64,000 nucleotides of DNA from JBBIQS01 sp037442205 (GTDB taxonomy: Bacteria; Myxococcota; Myxococcia; Myxococcales; UBA5297): assembly GCA_037442205.1 (NCBI GenBank), contig JBBIQS010000040.1:1-64000 (forward strand), in the 5' to 3' direction. Positions 50,868 to 61,738 of this stretch are shown here, in pieces. Each line of letters starts with the position of its first letter. Position 1 is the first letter of the stretch. Made by a program: the position numbers and the translations under genes. The notes beneath the pieces were generated by a model. It worked only from the letters and a program-made list of their open reading frames with translations, searched no databases and was not told where the DNA came from.

Positions 50868-52952
50868 TCACCGGCAGCCGTTCTCCTCGACGTACCTCAC
50901 GGCCTGCTTGTGTAGCGCGCTGGTATCGAGGGTGAAGGCGGCCGCGCTGATGGCGTTTTCACAACCGCCGGCGTCGAGCAGCTTCTTGGCCTTCTGCTGC
51001 CCCTTCTGCAGCCAGGAGAGGATCTCCTGGTTCTGCGGATCGTAGCCGTAGCCTTTGAGGTAGGCGGTGAAGCCCTCGTTGTAATGGTCCTTCTTCATCG
51101 CCTCGGTGCCGACCTTGGCGTAGACCACGGCAAGCTGGGTCTTCATGTCCCTGGCCAGCGCACTCGAGACACCCGAAGGCATCAACATCTTGTCGGTCTC
51201 GAACGCCTCCTTCCAGTACTGCTCCACCAGGTTCGGGTCGTTCTTGAGGATGCCCTCCTGGCCACTGGTGTAGCGCCCGTCCATCAGGTCGAGGCGGAGC
51301 ACCAGTTCGTCGAGCTGATCCTTGAGCTTGGGCTGCTTGATGCGCTGGCGCTTGAACTCGTCGGACACCTTCTTCGGCCGGCCTTCGCGGAAGAAGGTGA
51401 TCATTCCCTCGGCGACTGTGGCATCGGGGTACTTCTTGCGGATGGCCGCCAGCGTCGCCGGGTCGTCCTCGGCCGAAACGACCGGCATCAGCCGCAGCGG
51501 CTTGTACTCCGCCGGGCACTTCACGTCCTTGGGCTTGCCGGTCAGCGCCGCCGACTTCTGCAGCAGCCGCACCACCTCCGGATCCGGACCTTCGGACGTA
51601 TCGCAGGTGACCTCGATGTGCCGCTGGCACTCCTCATAGGCCTTCTGGTAGTTGCCGTAGTGGAACTCGGTCTTGCAGTCGGTGCGCTTGCGCTTGCCCA
51701 GGCGCTCGGTCGCCTCTTTGAAGATGTTGCGCGCCTGCAGATAGAAGCTGCAGTTCTTGTCCACCTGCACCAGGATCTTGATCGCCGCCTCGTCCTGGGC
51801 GGTCGAGCTCTTGAGCTTGGCGTCGGCGATCTGCTTGTCGCAGGTCTGCTCCTTCTTGCAGAAGGTCTGCTGCTTGCGCGCCTCGACCAGAGTCGGATCG
51901 GCCTCGATGATCTTGCCGCAGATCTCCACGCACTTGTTCCAGTCGTGGATGTCGTTGTCCGGGTCGGAGAAGGCCCGGCACTGGCCGAGCATCTTGTTGA
52001 CGTCGATCTCCTGAGGCCCCTCTCCGCCTCCGCCGGCGCCCTTGAGCGGCGCGTTGAGCGGCACGCTCTGATCGGACTTGGACCCCAGCGCCACGGCCAG
52101 CACCAACAGCAGCACCACGCCTCCTCCTACGCCCAGCAGGATCTTCTTCTTCTTCCCGGCGTCGCCCGCCGCCCGGGCCGCTCCGGGCCCCGAGTAGCTC
52201 ATCTCGATCACGCCGAAGCGCAGCGTGTCGCCGGGCGCCAAGGGAGCCTCGCTCACCTGCTCGCCATTGACGAAGGTCCCGTTGGCGCTCCCCAGGTCGC
52301 GCACGCTCACCTGCGAGCCGGCCCGCACTATCTCGGCGTGCTTGCGGCTGACCGAGTCGTCCTCGAGCACGATGTCCGCCGGGGCCACCCGTCCCACCAC
52401 CAGCCGGGCCTTGGAGATGTCGAATTGCTGCCCGGCCCACGGGCCAGTCATGCCCTTGAGCCGCGGTCGCCCGCCCTCGCCTGCGCCCGCCCCGCCGCCG
52501 GCGGTCGCCTGCGGCCGCGGGCGCGACTTGGGTGCGTCGCCGGCCTGGATCATCCGCGTCGAGCGCGCCCCGCCCGCCGCCTGCGGCCGGGTCGCCAGCG
52601 CGGTGGACTTGGCGGTCCCCGGCCGCGGCGCCGCGCCGGCCGCCGGGCGCTTGGGGGCCGCCTTCTTGGCGGCCAGGCTCACCTCGGCCCCGCCGATGAT
52701 CACCTGGCTGCCCTGCGCCACCACCGTCGGCTCGGCGATGCGCTCGCCGTCGACCGTGACTCCGTTGGCGCTGCCCAGGTCCTCGACCACCACCTGCCCG
52801 TCCTCGGCCAGGTAGAAGCGGCAGTGCTTGCGCGACACGCCCTGGTCGCCCAGCACCACGTCGTTGCCGGCCTCGCGGCCCACCGACAGCTCGCCGGTCA
52901 GCTCGAAGCTCTGCTCGCTTCCGTCGCTGCTCTTGAACAGGAGGGTGGGCAT
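50868..52952 (-). CDS. Double-FHA membrane protein with repeat-rich periplasmic part (copy 1)
   Basis: 694 aa. FHA domain 1 about 15-95 (NDVVLGDQGVSRKHCRF, VEDLGSANGVTVDGE), an Ala/Pro-rich linker, FHA domain 2 about 180-255 (DIVLEDDSVSRKHAEIV, RDLGSANGTFVNGE). One membrane helix near 268-290 (KKKILLGVGGGVVLLLVLAVAL, given in part). The helical C-terminal domain is closely similar to that of the next gene (KRQRIKQPKLKDQLDEL, LDLMDGRYTSGQEGIL), with recurring cysteines (DWNKCVEICGKI, FCKKEQTCDKQ). Located 37 nt after the cpaF-like gene. Probably a pilus- or secretion-associated assembly factor sensing phosphorylated partners. Confidence 0.86.
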   Translation of the reverse strand: MPTLLFKSSDGSEQSFELTGELSVGREAGNDVVLGDQGVSRKHCRFYLAEDGQVVVEDLGSANGVTVDGERIAEPTVVAQGSQVIIGGAEVSLAAKKAAPKRPAAGAAPRPGTAKSTALATRPQAAGGARSTRMIQAGDAPKSRPRPQATAGGGAGAGEGGRPRLKGMTGPWAGQQFDISKARLVVGRVAPADIVLEDDSVSRKHAEIVRAGSQVSVRDLGSANGTFVNGEQVSEAPLAPGDTLRFGVIEMSYSGPGAARAAGDAGKKKKILLGVGGGVVLLLVLAVALGSKSDQSVPLNAPLKGAGGGGEGPQEIDVNKMLGQCRAFSDPDNDIHDWNKCVEICGKIIEADPTLVEARKQQTFCKKEQTCDKQIADAKLKSSTAQDEAAIKILVQVDKNCSFYLQARNIFKEATERLGKRKRTDCKTEFHYGNYQKAYEECQRHIEVTCDTSEGPDPEVVRLLQKSAALTGKPKDVKCPAEYKPLRLMPVVSAEDDPATLAAIRKKYPDATVAEGMITFFREGRPKKVSDEFKRQRIKQPKLKDQLDELVLRLDLMDGRYTSGQEGILKNDPNLVEQYWKEAFETDKMLMPSGVSSALARDMKTQLAVVYAKVGTEAMKKDHYNEGFTAYLKGYGYDPQNQEILSWLQKGQQKAKKLLDAGGCENAISAAAFTLDTSALHKQAVRYVEENGCR

Positions 52953-52989
52953 GGCGTGGGGATCGGCTCCTGGACGGGCGCGCGCGAGG

Positions 52990-54882
<1,893 letters not shown>

Positions 54883-54904
54883 GCGCGTCCTTTTCCTACC
54901 CGAA

Positions 54905-54939
54905 AGCCCTCTGGTGGACCGCTCGGCCGCCAGAGGGCT
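54905..54939 (-). terminator. Hairpin between cpaC and cpaF
   Basis: AGCCCTCTGG (54905-54914) pairs perfectly with CCAGAGGGCT (54930-54939), extended by three pairs including one G-U, loop 9 nt. On the minus strand it is followed by TTTCGGG, a short U run. It may partly terminate or process the message, lowering cpaF relative to cpaC. Confidence 0.5.
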
Positions 54940-55023
54940 GCTCGCCGTCAACCTCTTGATGCCGGCGCGCGCCCGTGAGCCCCAGGCGCGCGCCGCCGAC
55001 CGCTTTCTCGTCCGCCCTCGGGG

Positions 55024-56481
55024 CTAGTCGAAGATGCCGTAGGTGACCTCTTCGCGCGCCTGCTTGTAGCGGCTCTTGATGTCGTCGATCAGCTTGCGGA
55101 TGCGCTCGGTGTCGGGGTTGACGATGCGCGGGGTGACGAAGATCACCAACTCGCGCTTGTTGCCGATCAGATTGCGGGTCTTGAACAGCTCCCCGAGGAT
55201 GGGGATGTGCCCGAGCAGCGGGAACTTGGAGACCGCCTTCTGCTCGTCGTGCTCGAAGATGCCGCTCATCACGATGGTCTCGCCGTGGCGCACGGTGACG
55301 TTGGTCTTGACCTTGCGGGTGGCGAAGCCGGGGATGTTCAGCCCGGAGCTGGTGGACACCGACACCGAGGCGTCGACCCGGCTGGCCTCGGCCTCGACCT
55401 CGGTCTGGATGTTGCCGTGGCGGTCGGCGGTGGGCTTGATGGTCAGCTTGACGCCGAACGGCTTGAACTCCACCGAGAACATGTTGTTGGTGACCATCGG
55501 GATGGGCACCTCGCCGCCGGCCAGGAACTCGGCCTTCTCACCCGAGGCGCAGACCAGCTTGGGCTGGGCCAGCATCCGGCCGTAGCCGTCGTTGAAGATC
55601 GCGCCGATGGTGGCCCCGGAGCTCTGGGCCGCCACGGTGAAGGTGAGGGGCATGGTCGCCGGCTGCGGGGTGAGCAGGTCGGGCTTGTTGTAGTTGAGGG
55701 TGGCGGTGGGCGCCTTGGAGGAGAAGTCCAGCGGCCACTTGAAGCCGACCTGGTCGTCGCTGTTGCGGCGGATTTCGACGAACTGCACCTCGGTGAGGAT
55801 CATCCGCTTGATGCCCACCACCAGCAGGTTCTCCACCTGCTCGCCGATGGCCTTGGTGATCAGCTCGGCCTTCTGCAGATCCTGCTGCGACTCGACCGAG
55901 CCCTCGAGGAAGATGGTGGTGCCCACCACGTTGGCCTGGACGTTCTTGAGGCCGGCGCGCTGCAGGGCGGCGTTGAGGTTGTTGGCCACCAGCTTCTTGG
56001 CGTTGGGGGCCACCTTCACGAAGCTCTTGGAGTTGGGGTACAGGGCGACGATCTGGTTGACCCGGTCGGCGTCCTCGGTGGTGTAGGCGTAGCCGTCGAG
56101 GTAGATGCGGTCGCCGACGATGCGCACCGAGATGCCTTCGCGGTCGCCGAGCAGCTTCTTGATCTCGTCGACCAGTTGCCCCTGGTCCTGCTTGCGCACC
56201 GACAGCATGTAGCTGAGGCGCGAGCCGTTGGAGCGCCAGATGAGCAGGGTGGTGCGCCCCTCGGACTTTCCGACCAGCAGCACCTGGTTCTGGCCCAGGG
56301 CGTTGACGTCGGCCACCCCGGGGTCGCCAATGGCGATCTTGGCGATGCCCGGGACGCTGATCACCTTCTGGGTCCCGACGCCCAGGGCGATGGTGGCGTT
56401 CTCGTCCTGCGAAAAGGCGGGGGTCGCGGTCAGTACCACCGCGGCAACCACCAGGGCGCGTGTCAGCAACCGTTGAGCCAT
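55024..56481 (-). CDS. cpaC: Tad/Cpa outer-membrane secretin
   Basis: 485 aa from ATG 56481; signal peptide MAQRLLTRALVVAAVVLTATPAF (cleaved before QDENA). The N-terminal BON/pilus-associated domain (GTQKVISVPGIAKIAIGDP, ALGQNQVLLVGKSEGRTTLL) and ring-building segments precede the secretin channel domain (LAQPKLVCASGEKAEFLAGG, GVKLTIKPTADRHGNIQ, RKVKTNVTVRHGETIVMSG, PLLGHIPILGELFKTR). These are standard RcpA/CpaC motifs. It forms the outer-membrane exit pore for the Flp pilus. 65 nt after the prepilin peptidase gene. Confidence 0.94.
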   Translation of the reverse strand: MAQRLLTRALVVAAVVLTATPAFSQDENATIALGVGTQKVISVPGIAKIAIGDPGVADVNALGQNQVLLVGKSEGRTTLLIWRSNGSRLSYMLSVRKQDQGQLVDEIKKLLGDREGISVRIVGDRIYLDGYAYTTEDADRVNQIVALYPNSKSFVKVAPNAKKLVANNLNAALQRAGLKNVQANVVGTTIFLEGSVESQQDLQKAELITKAIGEQVENLLVVGIKRMILTEVQFVEIRRNSDDQVGFKWPLDFSSKAPTATLNYNKPDLLTPQPATMPLTFTVAAQSSGATIGAIFNDGYGRMLAQPKLVCASGEKAEFLAGGEVPIPMVTNNMFSVEFKPFGVKLTIKPTADRHGNIQTEVEAEASRVDASVSVSTSSGLNIPGFATRKVKTNVTVRHGETIVMSGIFEHDEQKAVSKFPLLGHIPILGELFKTRNLIGNKRELVIFVTPRIVNPDTERIRKLIDDIKSRYKQAREEVTYGIFD

Positions 56482-56546
56482 CACTTCTCTCCCGTGTCTC
56501 GAAACTTCGCCAAAAAAAGAAGACCGCCTGCTGCAACCCGCCGCCG

Positions 56547-57104
56547 CTAGGGCATCCCCGGGCCGACCGGGGCCTGGGTCAGAGTCCAGATCACGCCCCA
56601 CACCGTGCCGCCGGCGATGGCCAGCCCGTACGGGACTTTGATTCCCGGCGAGCCCGGCTGTTCCGGTCGGACCAGCTTGAGCTTTCGCGCCGCCGCCAGC
56701 CCCATGCCGGACAGCGTGCGCCACAACACTCCCCTCCACAGCAGCACCACCACCGCCAGGATGCCGCCGCTCAGGGAGATGAAGACCAGCACCGGCACCA
56801 CCATCGGGAAGCCGATCCCGGCGCCGACGGCGGCCATCAGCTTGACGTCGCCCTTGCCCATGTAGCCGAGCAGGTAGGGGACGTAGAAGAAGAAGCCACC
56901 CACTGCCACCGCCAGCAGCCCGCTGGCCAACCCGGGACCGGCCAGTGTGCCCAGGCCGCCGCCGGCGGCGCGCAGCCCCAGGCACAGCAGCAGGGTCGGG
57001 TAGGTCACCACGTCCTTGATCTGCCGGGTCCGCAGGTCGGTGACCACCGAGATCGCGAGCGCGATGGCGAGCACCACGTAGATGGCGACTTGAACCCTGG
57101 TCAT
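56547..57104 (-). CDS. cpaA: Prepilin peptidase (CpaA/TadV family)
   Basis: 185 aa from ATG 57104 (MTRVQVAIYVVLAIALAIS), the first membrane helix. Aspartic peptidase of the type IV prepilin peptidase family, short form without the cytoplasmic methylase domain. Catalytic Asp residues in SVVTDLRTRQIKD (near 23-35) and YMGKGDVKLMAAVG (GxGDxK). Four to five membrane helices. It cleaves Flp prepilins, although no pilin gene is in the window. Followed by cpaC. Confidence 0.9.
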   Translation of the reverse strand: MTRVQVAIYVVLAIALAISVVTDLRTRQIKDVVTYPTLLLCLGLRAAGGGLGTLAGPGLASGLLAVAVGGFFFYVPYLLGYMGKGDVKLMAAVGAGIGFPMVVPVLVFISLSGGILAVVVLLWRGVLWRTLSGMGLAAARKLKLVRPEQPGSPGIKVPYGLAIAGGTVWGVIWTLTQAPVGPGMP

Positions 57105-57189
57105 GGTGGTGGCGGCCCGCGGGCCGACGAAGTGGCGGAAGTACACCAAATCGTTGAGTGATCGTCAACGCCGGGGAGTCAACCTCGCC

Positions 57190-58563
57190 TCACCGGGGCG
57201 AGGCCGACTCGTCTCCGCCCTGCTCCGCCGACGGGTCCGCGGCGGCCCCGGGCCGGCGGAAGTCGAGGTGGATCTCCGGGCCTTCCTGGCGGGCGGCGAA
57301 CGGCACCTGCGACTTGAGCTTGATCTCCACCAACACGCTGCTGCCCGACAGGTGCGGCTCGACGGTGACCACCGCGGTCTCGAAGAAGCTGGTGTCGAGC
57401 ATGCGCCGGTCGTTCTTGCTCTTGAGCCGGGTGTGGAGCAGCTCGAGGATCACCGTGTTGGCCTCGCCCTCGCGGACCCGGTAGGCGACCTGGGCCGAGG
57501 TCTTGATCGAGACCCGCGACACCTCCCGCAGCTGGCGGAAGCCCACCTTCTCCAGGACCCCCGCCTGCCCCTGGCCGGCCGCGGTCTCCTCGTCGGCCCT
57601 CCGGCTCTCCTGGGCGGCGGCGCGCGCGGCGTCCTCTTGTCGCGCTTGGCGCTGGGCCAGCTGGCGCTGCCGCTCCTCCTCCGCCAACCGCCGCTTCTCT
57701 TCCTCCGCAGCCTTTCGCTCGGCGAGCTGGCGCTGGCGATCCTCCTCCGCCAGGCGCCGCTTCTCCTCGGCTGCCGCCCGCGCCGCCTCCTCGGCCGCCT
57801 TCTTCTCGGCCAGCTTGCGCTGCTTCTCCTCCTCGGCCAGCCGCCTCCTCTCCTCGGCCGCCGCCCGCGCCGCCTCCTCCGCCGCCTTCTTCTCGGCCAG
57901 CTTGCGCTGCTTCTCTTCCTCGGCCAGCCGCTTCTTCTCCTCGGCCGCCGCCTTCGCCGCCTCCTCCGCCGCCTTCTTCTCGGCCAGCTTGCGCTGCTGC
58001 TCCTCCTCGGCCAGCCGCTTCCTCTCCTCGGCGGCACTCTTCTCGGCGAGCTTGCGCTGCTCCTCGGCCCTGGCCCTCTCCGCGTCCGCCGCGCCCTGGT
58101 TTCCGGCGGCCGTCTCGGCAGCCTGGCCGCCCTTCTGCGGGATCTCCGAGCCGGCGACCGCCGCGGCGCCGGCGGCCAGCCGCACCACCAGTGTGGTCTC
58201 GCCGGAGATCGACAGGTCGGTCTCCACCGGGCGGGAGAAACCGATGATCACCCGGGCGATCGCCGACTGGTCGGAGCCATAGGAGGCGGTGGAGATGGTG
58301 GTGATCCCGTCGGCGTCGATGCGCTGCTGGGCGGGGACGCCCTGGAACACCGCCTCCGCGACGTCGATGATCAGCCGCTCGGGCGAGGGCATGGAGAAGG
58401 TGGTGAAGTTGGGCTTCTTGGTCCCCACCACCTCCACCGACACCCGGCCGTCGCGGCGCACTTGAACCGAGGAGACGACGTTCAGGTCGAGCTGCTGGGC
58501 CAGCGCCGGCACCGGCAGGAGCGCCACGAGCGAAAGCAGGCGAGCGACGCGGTGAACCCCCAT
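57190..58563 (-). CDS. Secreted protein with two AMIN-type domains joined by a long charged coiled coil
   Basis: 457 aa from ATG 58563, with signal peptide MGVHRVARLLSLVALLPVPALA. Residues about 28-130 form an AMIN-type beta domain (VQVRRDGRVSVEVVGTKKP, PERLIIDVAEAVF, GFSRPVETDLSI). Residues about 160-320 are an almost pure Glu/Lys/Ala/Arg coiled coil with a 29-residue repeat. A second AMIN-like domain lies near 340-440 (KTSAQVAYRVREGEANTVIL, SSVLVEIKLKSQVPF). AMIN domains localise PilQ-type secretins and amidases to the envelope. Here it heads the Tad locus, 85 nt before cpaA, so it may act as a secretin partner or spacer in the periplasm. Confidence 0.82.
   Translation of the reverse strand: MGVHRVARLLSLVALLPVPALAQQLDLNVVSSVQVRRDGRVSVEVVGTKKPNFTTFSMPSPERLIIDVAEAVFQGVPAQQRIDADGITTISTASYGSDQSAIARVIIGFSRPVETDLSISGETTLVVRLAAGAAAVAGSEIPQKGGQAAETAAGNQGAADAERARAEEQRKLAEKSAAEERKRLAEEEQQRKLAEKKAAEEAAKAAAEEKKRLAEEEKQRKLAEKKAAEEAARAAAEERRRLAEEEKQRKLAEKKAAEEAARAAAEEKRRLAEEDRQRQLAERKAAEEEKRRLAEEERQRQLAQRQARQEDAARAAAQESRRADEETAAGQGQAGVLEKVGFRQLREVSRVSIKTSAQVAYRVREGEANTVILELLHTRLKSKNDRRMLDTSFFETAVVTVEPHLSGSSVLVEIKLKSQVPFAARQEGPEIHLDFRRPGAAADPSAEQGGDESASPR
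57658..58050 (-). repeat. 87-nt tandem repeats encoding the coiled coil
   Basis: Three 29-residue units beginning LAEKKAAEEA (residues 193, 222 and 251 of the AMIN protein) flanked by shorter versions of 21 and 22 residues. At DNA level the 87-nt units are strongly similar. Copy number may vary between strains. Fully inside a coding frame. Confidence 0.85.
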
Positions 58564-58699
58564 GGGCCAGGCTCCTTGCGACGCGCGCAAATGGCTGCCG
58601 CCTCAGTGGATTTCGGCTGCGCGCTGCCGCGGATGGTAGCACACGGTGCCCGCTAGGCAATTTTGCGGCCAACCCGACAAAGCTTTGGATATCGGGAGC

Positions 58700-59977
58700 T
58701 TAGGCCTTGCCGGCGGAGCCGGGTTCAGGGCGCGGAGGGGCGGCGCCGCGGCGGCGGGCGAAGTCGATCAGGTTCTTCACGTCGTAGCAGATCTGCTCGG
58801 TGTCCCGGCCCATGGTCAGCTCGACGTGGCTGTTGCCGCGCACCGGGCGCCACAGCAGGTAGTCGCTGCGGGCGCCGCGGTAGATGGCCCGGGTGCTGTC
58901 CACCGAGGCCAGCCGGTCCATGTCGCCGAAGATGATCGCCACCGGCACTTCGATGTTGGAGAAGCCGCGCTTGAAGTCGTAGCCGGTGCGGTAGCAGACC
59001 AGCTCGCTGCGGCGGACCCAGCGGGCGAACTGCTCGACCACCCGGCGCGGCTCGCGCTCGCCGCCCTCGCGCAGCAGCCAGCGCACGTCGGCGGCGGCCA
59101 CCCGCGCCGGGTTGAAGCCCAGGTGCGGCCAGAGCTTGTCGAACAGCCGGTAGTTGCGCGCCAGCACCCGCTCGGTGATGCGCAGGATCTCGTCCACCGG
59201 CACGTAGGTGAAGCGCTCCTCGGCCAGCTCGCGCGGGGCGGGAGCCTTGTGCGCCAGCCGCTCCCCCACCCCGGCCAGCGCCAGCGCCGAGCGCAACAGC
59301 TTGGATGAGCCGACGAGCGCCTGGTCGAACGAGTGGTGAGCGGCCAGAGCGCCGTCGATGAGGCGCGCCGCGGGCGGGACCGCGTAGCAGGCGGCGCGCA
59401 GCGCGGCGAAGCCCCGGCCCAGCTCCGAGGCGGCGCCGATGGTGATCAGCCCGGCCAGGTCATCGTGCAGCCCGGCGTAGCCGTAGCCGAGCATGCCGCC
59501 CATGCTGTGGCCGCAGTAGAAGACGCTGTCGCGCCGGGTGGCCCGCTTGACCCCGGCCACCGCCGCCGGCAGGTCGTAGAGGAAGTAGCTGTCGATGTCC
59601 CAGCCGTAGTCGAGGTCCGCCGGCAGCCGCTTGCCCAGCGCCGCCCGCTGGCGCTGGAGCTTGATCGAGCTCTTGCCGTGGCCGCGCAACTCGAGCACGT
59701 GGATGTCCACCCCGAACTGCAGCAGGTGGCGCACGAAGCTGCCGCTGGTCCAGGCGTGGCGGTTCTGGGAGAAGCCGTGGACCAGCAGCAGCGGCTCGTC
59801 GAGCAGCGGCTGGGGGAAGGCCTGGGGCACCGGCTGGTAGCGGGTGATGACCAGCGTCCAGTGGTCGGCGGTCTCCACCTGGTAGGTTGTCTTCTTGTAG
59901 AGGGACTTGTATTCGACCGCTCCCAGCCGGGGAACGCTCTCTGGCATCGGCTGGTTGTCGGGCAAGCGCACGAGCAA
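58700..59977 (-). CDS. Alpha/beta-hydrolase
   Basis: 425 aa from TTG 59977; GTG 59971 and ATG 59947 (MPESVPRLGAVEYKS) are alternatives and the true start is uncertain. Serine hydrolase fold: oxyanion strand LLLVHGFSQNRHAW near 63-76, LELRGHGKSS, nucleophile elbow YCGHSMGGMLGYG near 155-167, acid IFGDMDRLAS and His in VRGNSHVELTMG. The large insertion between strands (about 190-320) forms a lid. Related to lipases and poly(3-hydroxyalkanoate)/polyester-type esterases; substrate unknown. Cytoplasmic by sequence (no signal). Stands alone downstream of folC. Confidence 0.88.
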   Translation of the reverse strand: MLVRLPDNQPMPESVPRLGAVEYKSLYKKTTYQVETADHWTLVITRYQPVPQAFPQPLLDEPLLLVHGFSQNRHAWTSGSFVRHLLQFGVDIHVLELRGHGKSSIKLQRQRAALGKRLPADLDYGWDIDSYFLYDLPAAVAGVKRATRRDSVFYCGHSMGGMLGYGYAGLHDDLAGLITIGAASELGRGFAALRAACYAVPPAARLIDGALAAHHSFDQALVGSSKLLRSALALAGVGERLAHKAPAPRELAEERFTYVPVDEILRITERVLARNYRLFDKLWPHLGFNPARVAAADVRWLLREGGEREPRRVVEQFARWVRRSELVCYRTGYDFKRGFSNIEVPVAIIFGDMDRLASVDSTRAIYRGARSDYLLWRPVRGNSHVELTMGRDTEQICYDVKNLIDFARRRGAAPPRPEPGSAGKA

Positions 59978-60151
59978 TCCCTGCCCCTCGGTTCAAGGAG
60001 CGGTCGCCGCCTCTCACCCCCGCCGGCTTCGGGACCTGACGCGCGAGAGGCAGTGAGCTACCGGGGAATCTAAGCCTACGACGCCGTGCGCCAAGGCATG
60101 GGGGTCGCGCCGCCTATGACCGCCGCGCCCGGCAGTCGAAACGCACTGCGA

Positions 60152-61423
60152 CTATCCGGGCTTGCGCAGGCTGGCCCGCGCCTCGCCGACCAGGTAGAGC
60201 GAGCCGGCAGCCAGCACCAGAGCCGCCGGATCGCCCTTGGCGACCTCGCGTGCGCGCTCGAGCGCCTGCTTGACCGATTCGAAGAGCTCCGCCGGCCGCC
60301 CTTGGTGCGCGGCCAGCTCGAGCAGCCCCTGCCCCGACAATGCTCGCTCGCTGTTCGGACAAGCGAGGTAGAGCCTGCATGCCAGAGGGAAAAGCTCGGA
60401 GACGATGCCCGCGACGTCCTTGTCTCCCAGCGCACCGAAGACCAGGTGGATGTCTGCCCCGCGGTAGAGGGCGCGCATGGCCTGGGCCAGCGCGCGGGCG
60501 CCGTCGGGGTTGTGGGCACCGTCGAGCAGGGTCAGCGGGCCCTCCGCCACCCGCTCCAGCCGCCCGGGCCAGAAGGTGCTCGCCAGGCCCTGGCGAACCT
60601 GCTCGGCGGAGAGCGCGGGAACCATCAGCCGCGCCGTGGCGATCGCCGTCTCGGCGTTCTCGCGCTGGTGCGGCCCGGCCAGCGACAGGGCCAGCTTCGG
60701 GACGTCGAAGCCGGGTGAGGCGAAGTGGTACGGCGCGCCCTCCTCGAGCGAGAAATCGCGCCCGGCGACGAGCGGCTGGGCGCCGACCGCGCGCGCCTGC
60801 GACTCGAGCACCGCCAGCGCCTCCGGCGGTTGGCGGGCGATGACCGCGCGCGCCCCGAGCTTGAAGATCGCCGCCTTCTCGGAGGCGATCGCCGCCAGCG
60901 TCGGGCCGAGGATCGCGGTGTGGTCGAGCCCGATGCGGGTCACCGCCGCCACTTTCGAGGGGACGGCGTTGGTGGCGTCCAGCCGGCCGCCCAGCCCGAC
61001 CTCGAGCACCGCGAGGTCGACCTGCTTTCGGGCGAAGTGCCACAGGGCGAGCGCGGTGGTGAATTCGAAGAAGGTCAGCGGTTCGGGGCCGTCGTGGGCG
61101 CCGGGGTAGACCCGCAGCACCGCCTCGACGCCGGCGGCGAACTCCTCGTCGGAGATCTCGATCCCGTCGACCTGGATGCGCTCGTTGACCCGCTCCAGGT
61201 GCGGCGAGGTGTAGAGGGCGACCTTCTTGCCGGCGCAGCGCAGCATGCGGGCGGCGAAGGCGCAGGTCGAGCCCTTGCCGTTGGTGCCGGCGACGTGGAG
61301 CACCTCGAAGCGCCGCTCGGGGTGGCCGAGGGCCTCAAGCACCCGGGCGGTGCGCTCCAGGCCGAAGCGCATGCCGAAGCGCGACAGGGAGTTGACCAGC
61401 TGGAAGGCGGAGGTGGTGTCCAT
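60152..61423 (-). CDS. folC: Bifunctional folylpolyglutamate synthase / dihydrofolate synthase
   Basis: 423 aa from ATG 61423 (MDTTSAFQLVNSLSRFG). Mur-ligase-type fold: P-loop HVAGTNGKGSTCAF near 45-58, TSPHLERVNERI, EVGLGGRLDATNA, TRIGLDHTAILGPT, and in the C-terminal domain DGAHNPDGARAL. Adds glutamate to (dihydro)folates. Length normal. Five bases after the small CxxCxxCC gene, so probably co-transcribed with it. Confidence 0.94.
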   Translation of the reverse strand: MDTTSAFQLVNSLSRFGMRFGLERTARVLEALGHPERRFEVLHVAGTNGKGSTCAFAARMLRCAGKKVALYTSPHLERVNERIQVDGIEISDEEFAAGVEAVLRVYPGAHDGPEPLTFFEFTTALALWHFARKQVDLAVLEVGLGGRLDATNAVPSKVAAVTRIGLDHTAILGPTLAAIASEKAAIFKLGARAVIARQPPEALAVLESQARAVGAQPLVAGRDFSLEEGAPYHFASPGFDVPKLALSLAGPHQRENAETAIATARLMVPALSAEQVRQGLASTFWPGRLERVAEGPLTLLDGAHNPDGARALAQAMRALYRGADIHLVFGALGDKDVAGIVSELFPLACRLYLACPNSERALSGQGLLELAAHQGRPAELFESVKQALERAREVAKGDPAALVLAAGSLYLVGEARASLRKPG

Positions 61424-61428
61424 GGGAG

Positions 61429-61725
61429 CTATCGGGCCGGAGCCCGGGCCTGCTTCATCGAGGTTTCCCCCGCCTCTTGAACCCGCTTCGCCTCTTCCAC
61501 CAGCCCGAAGTGCTCCAGGTACTTGCTCGCCCGCTCCTCGACAGTGGGGGCGCTGATGCGCTCGCACAGCTCATCGGGCTGGTAGTCGCGGCAGATCTTG
61601 GGCCGCCGCTCGTAGATGGCGCACAGCAGGTCGGGGCCCAAGTGCTTGCAGCGCACGCCGAGCGGCTTGTCGAGGGCGGCGATGTCCGGGCCCACGCAGC
61701 AGGCACCACAGCGCGTGCAGTCCAT
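61429..61725 (-). CDS. YkgJ-type cysteine-cluster protein
   Basis: 98 aa. The N-terminal MDCTRCGACCVGPD contains CxxCxxCC, followed by VRCKHLGPDLLCAIYERRPKICRDY: the zinc/iron-chelating CxxCxxCC family (UPF0153/YkgJ). Metal-binding is likely; the biochemical role is unknown. The C-terminal half is helical and charged. Thirteen nt after the phosphodiesterase gene and 5 nt before folC, so it links the two in one operon. Confidence 0.88.
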   Translation of the reverse strand: MDCTRCGACCVGPDIAALDKPLGVRCKHLGPDLLCAIYERRPKICRDYQPDELCERISAPTVEERASKYLEHFGLVEEAKRVQEAGETSMKQARAPAR

Positions 61726-61738
61726 CGGCGGCCCCGGC

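Noticed and set aside
57658..58050. Regularly spaced repeat array, considered as CRISPR
   Set aside because: The repeats are inside a coding frame, encode the coiled coil, have no unique spacers and there are no cas genes.
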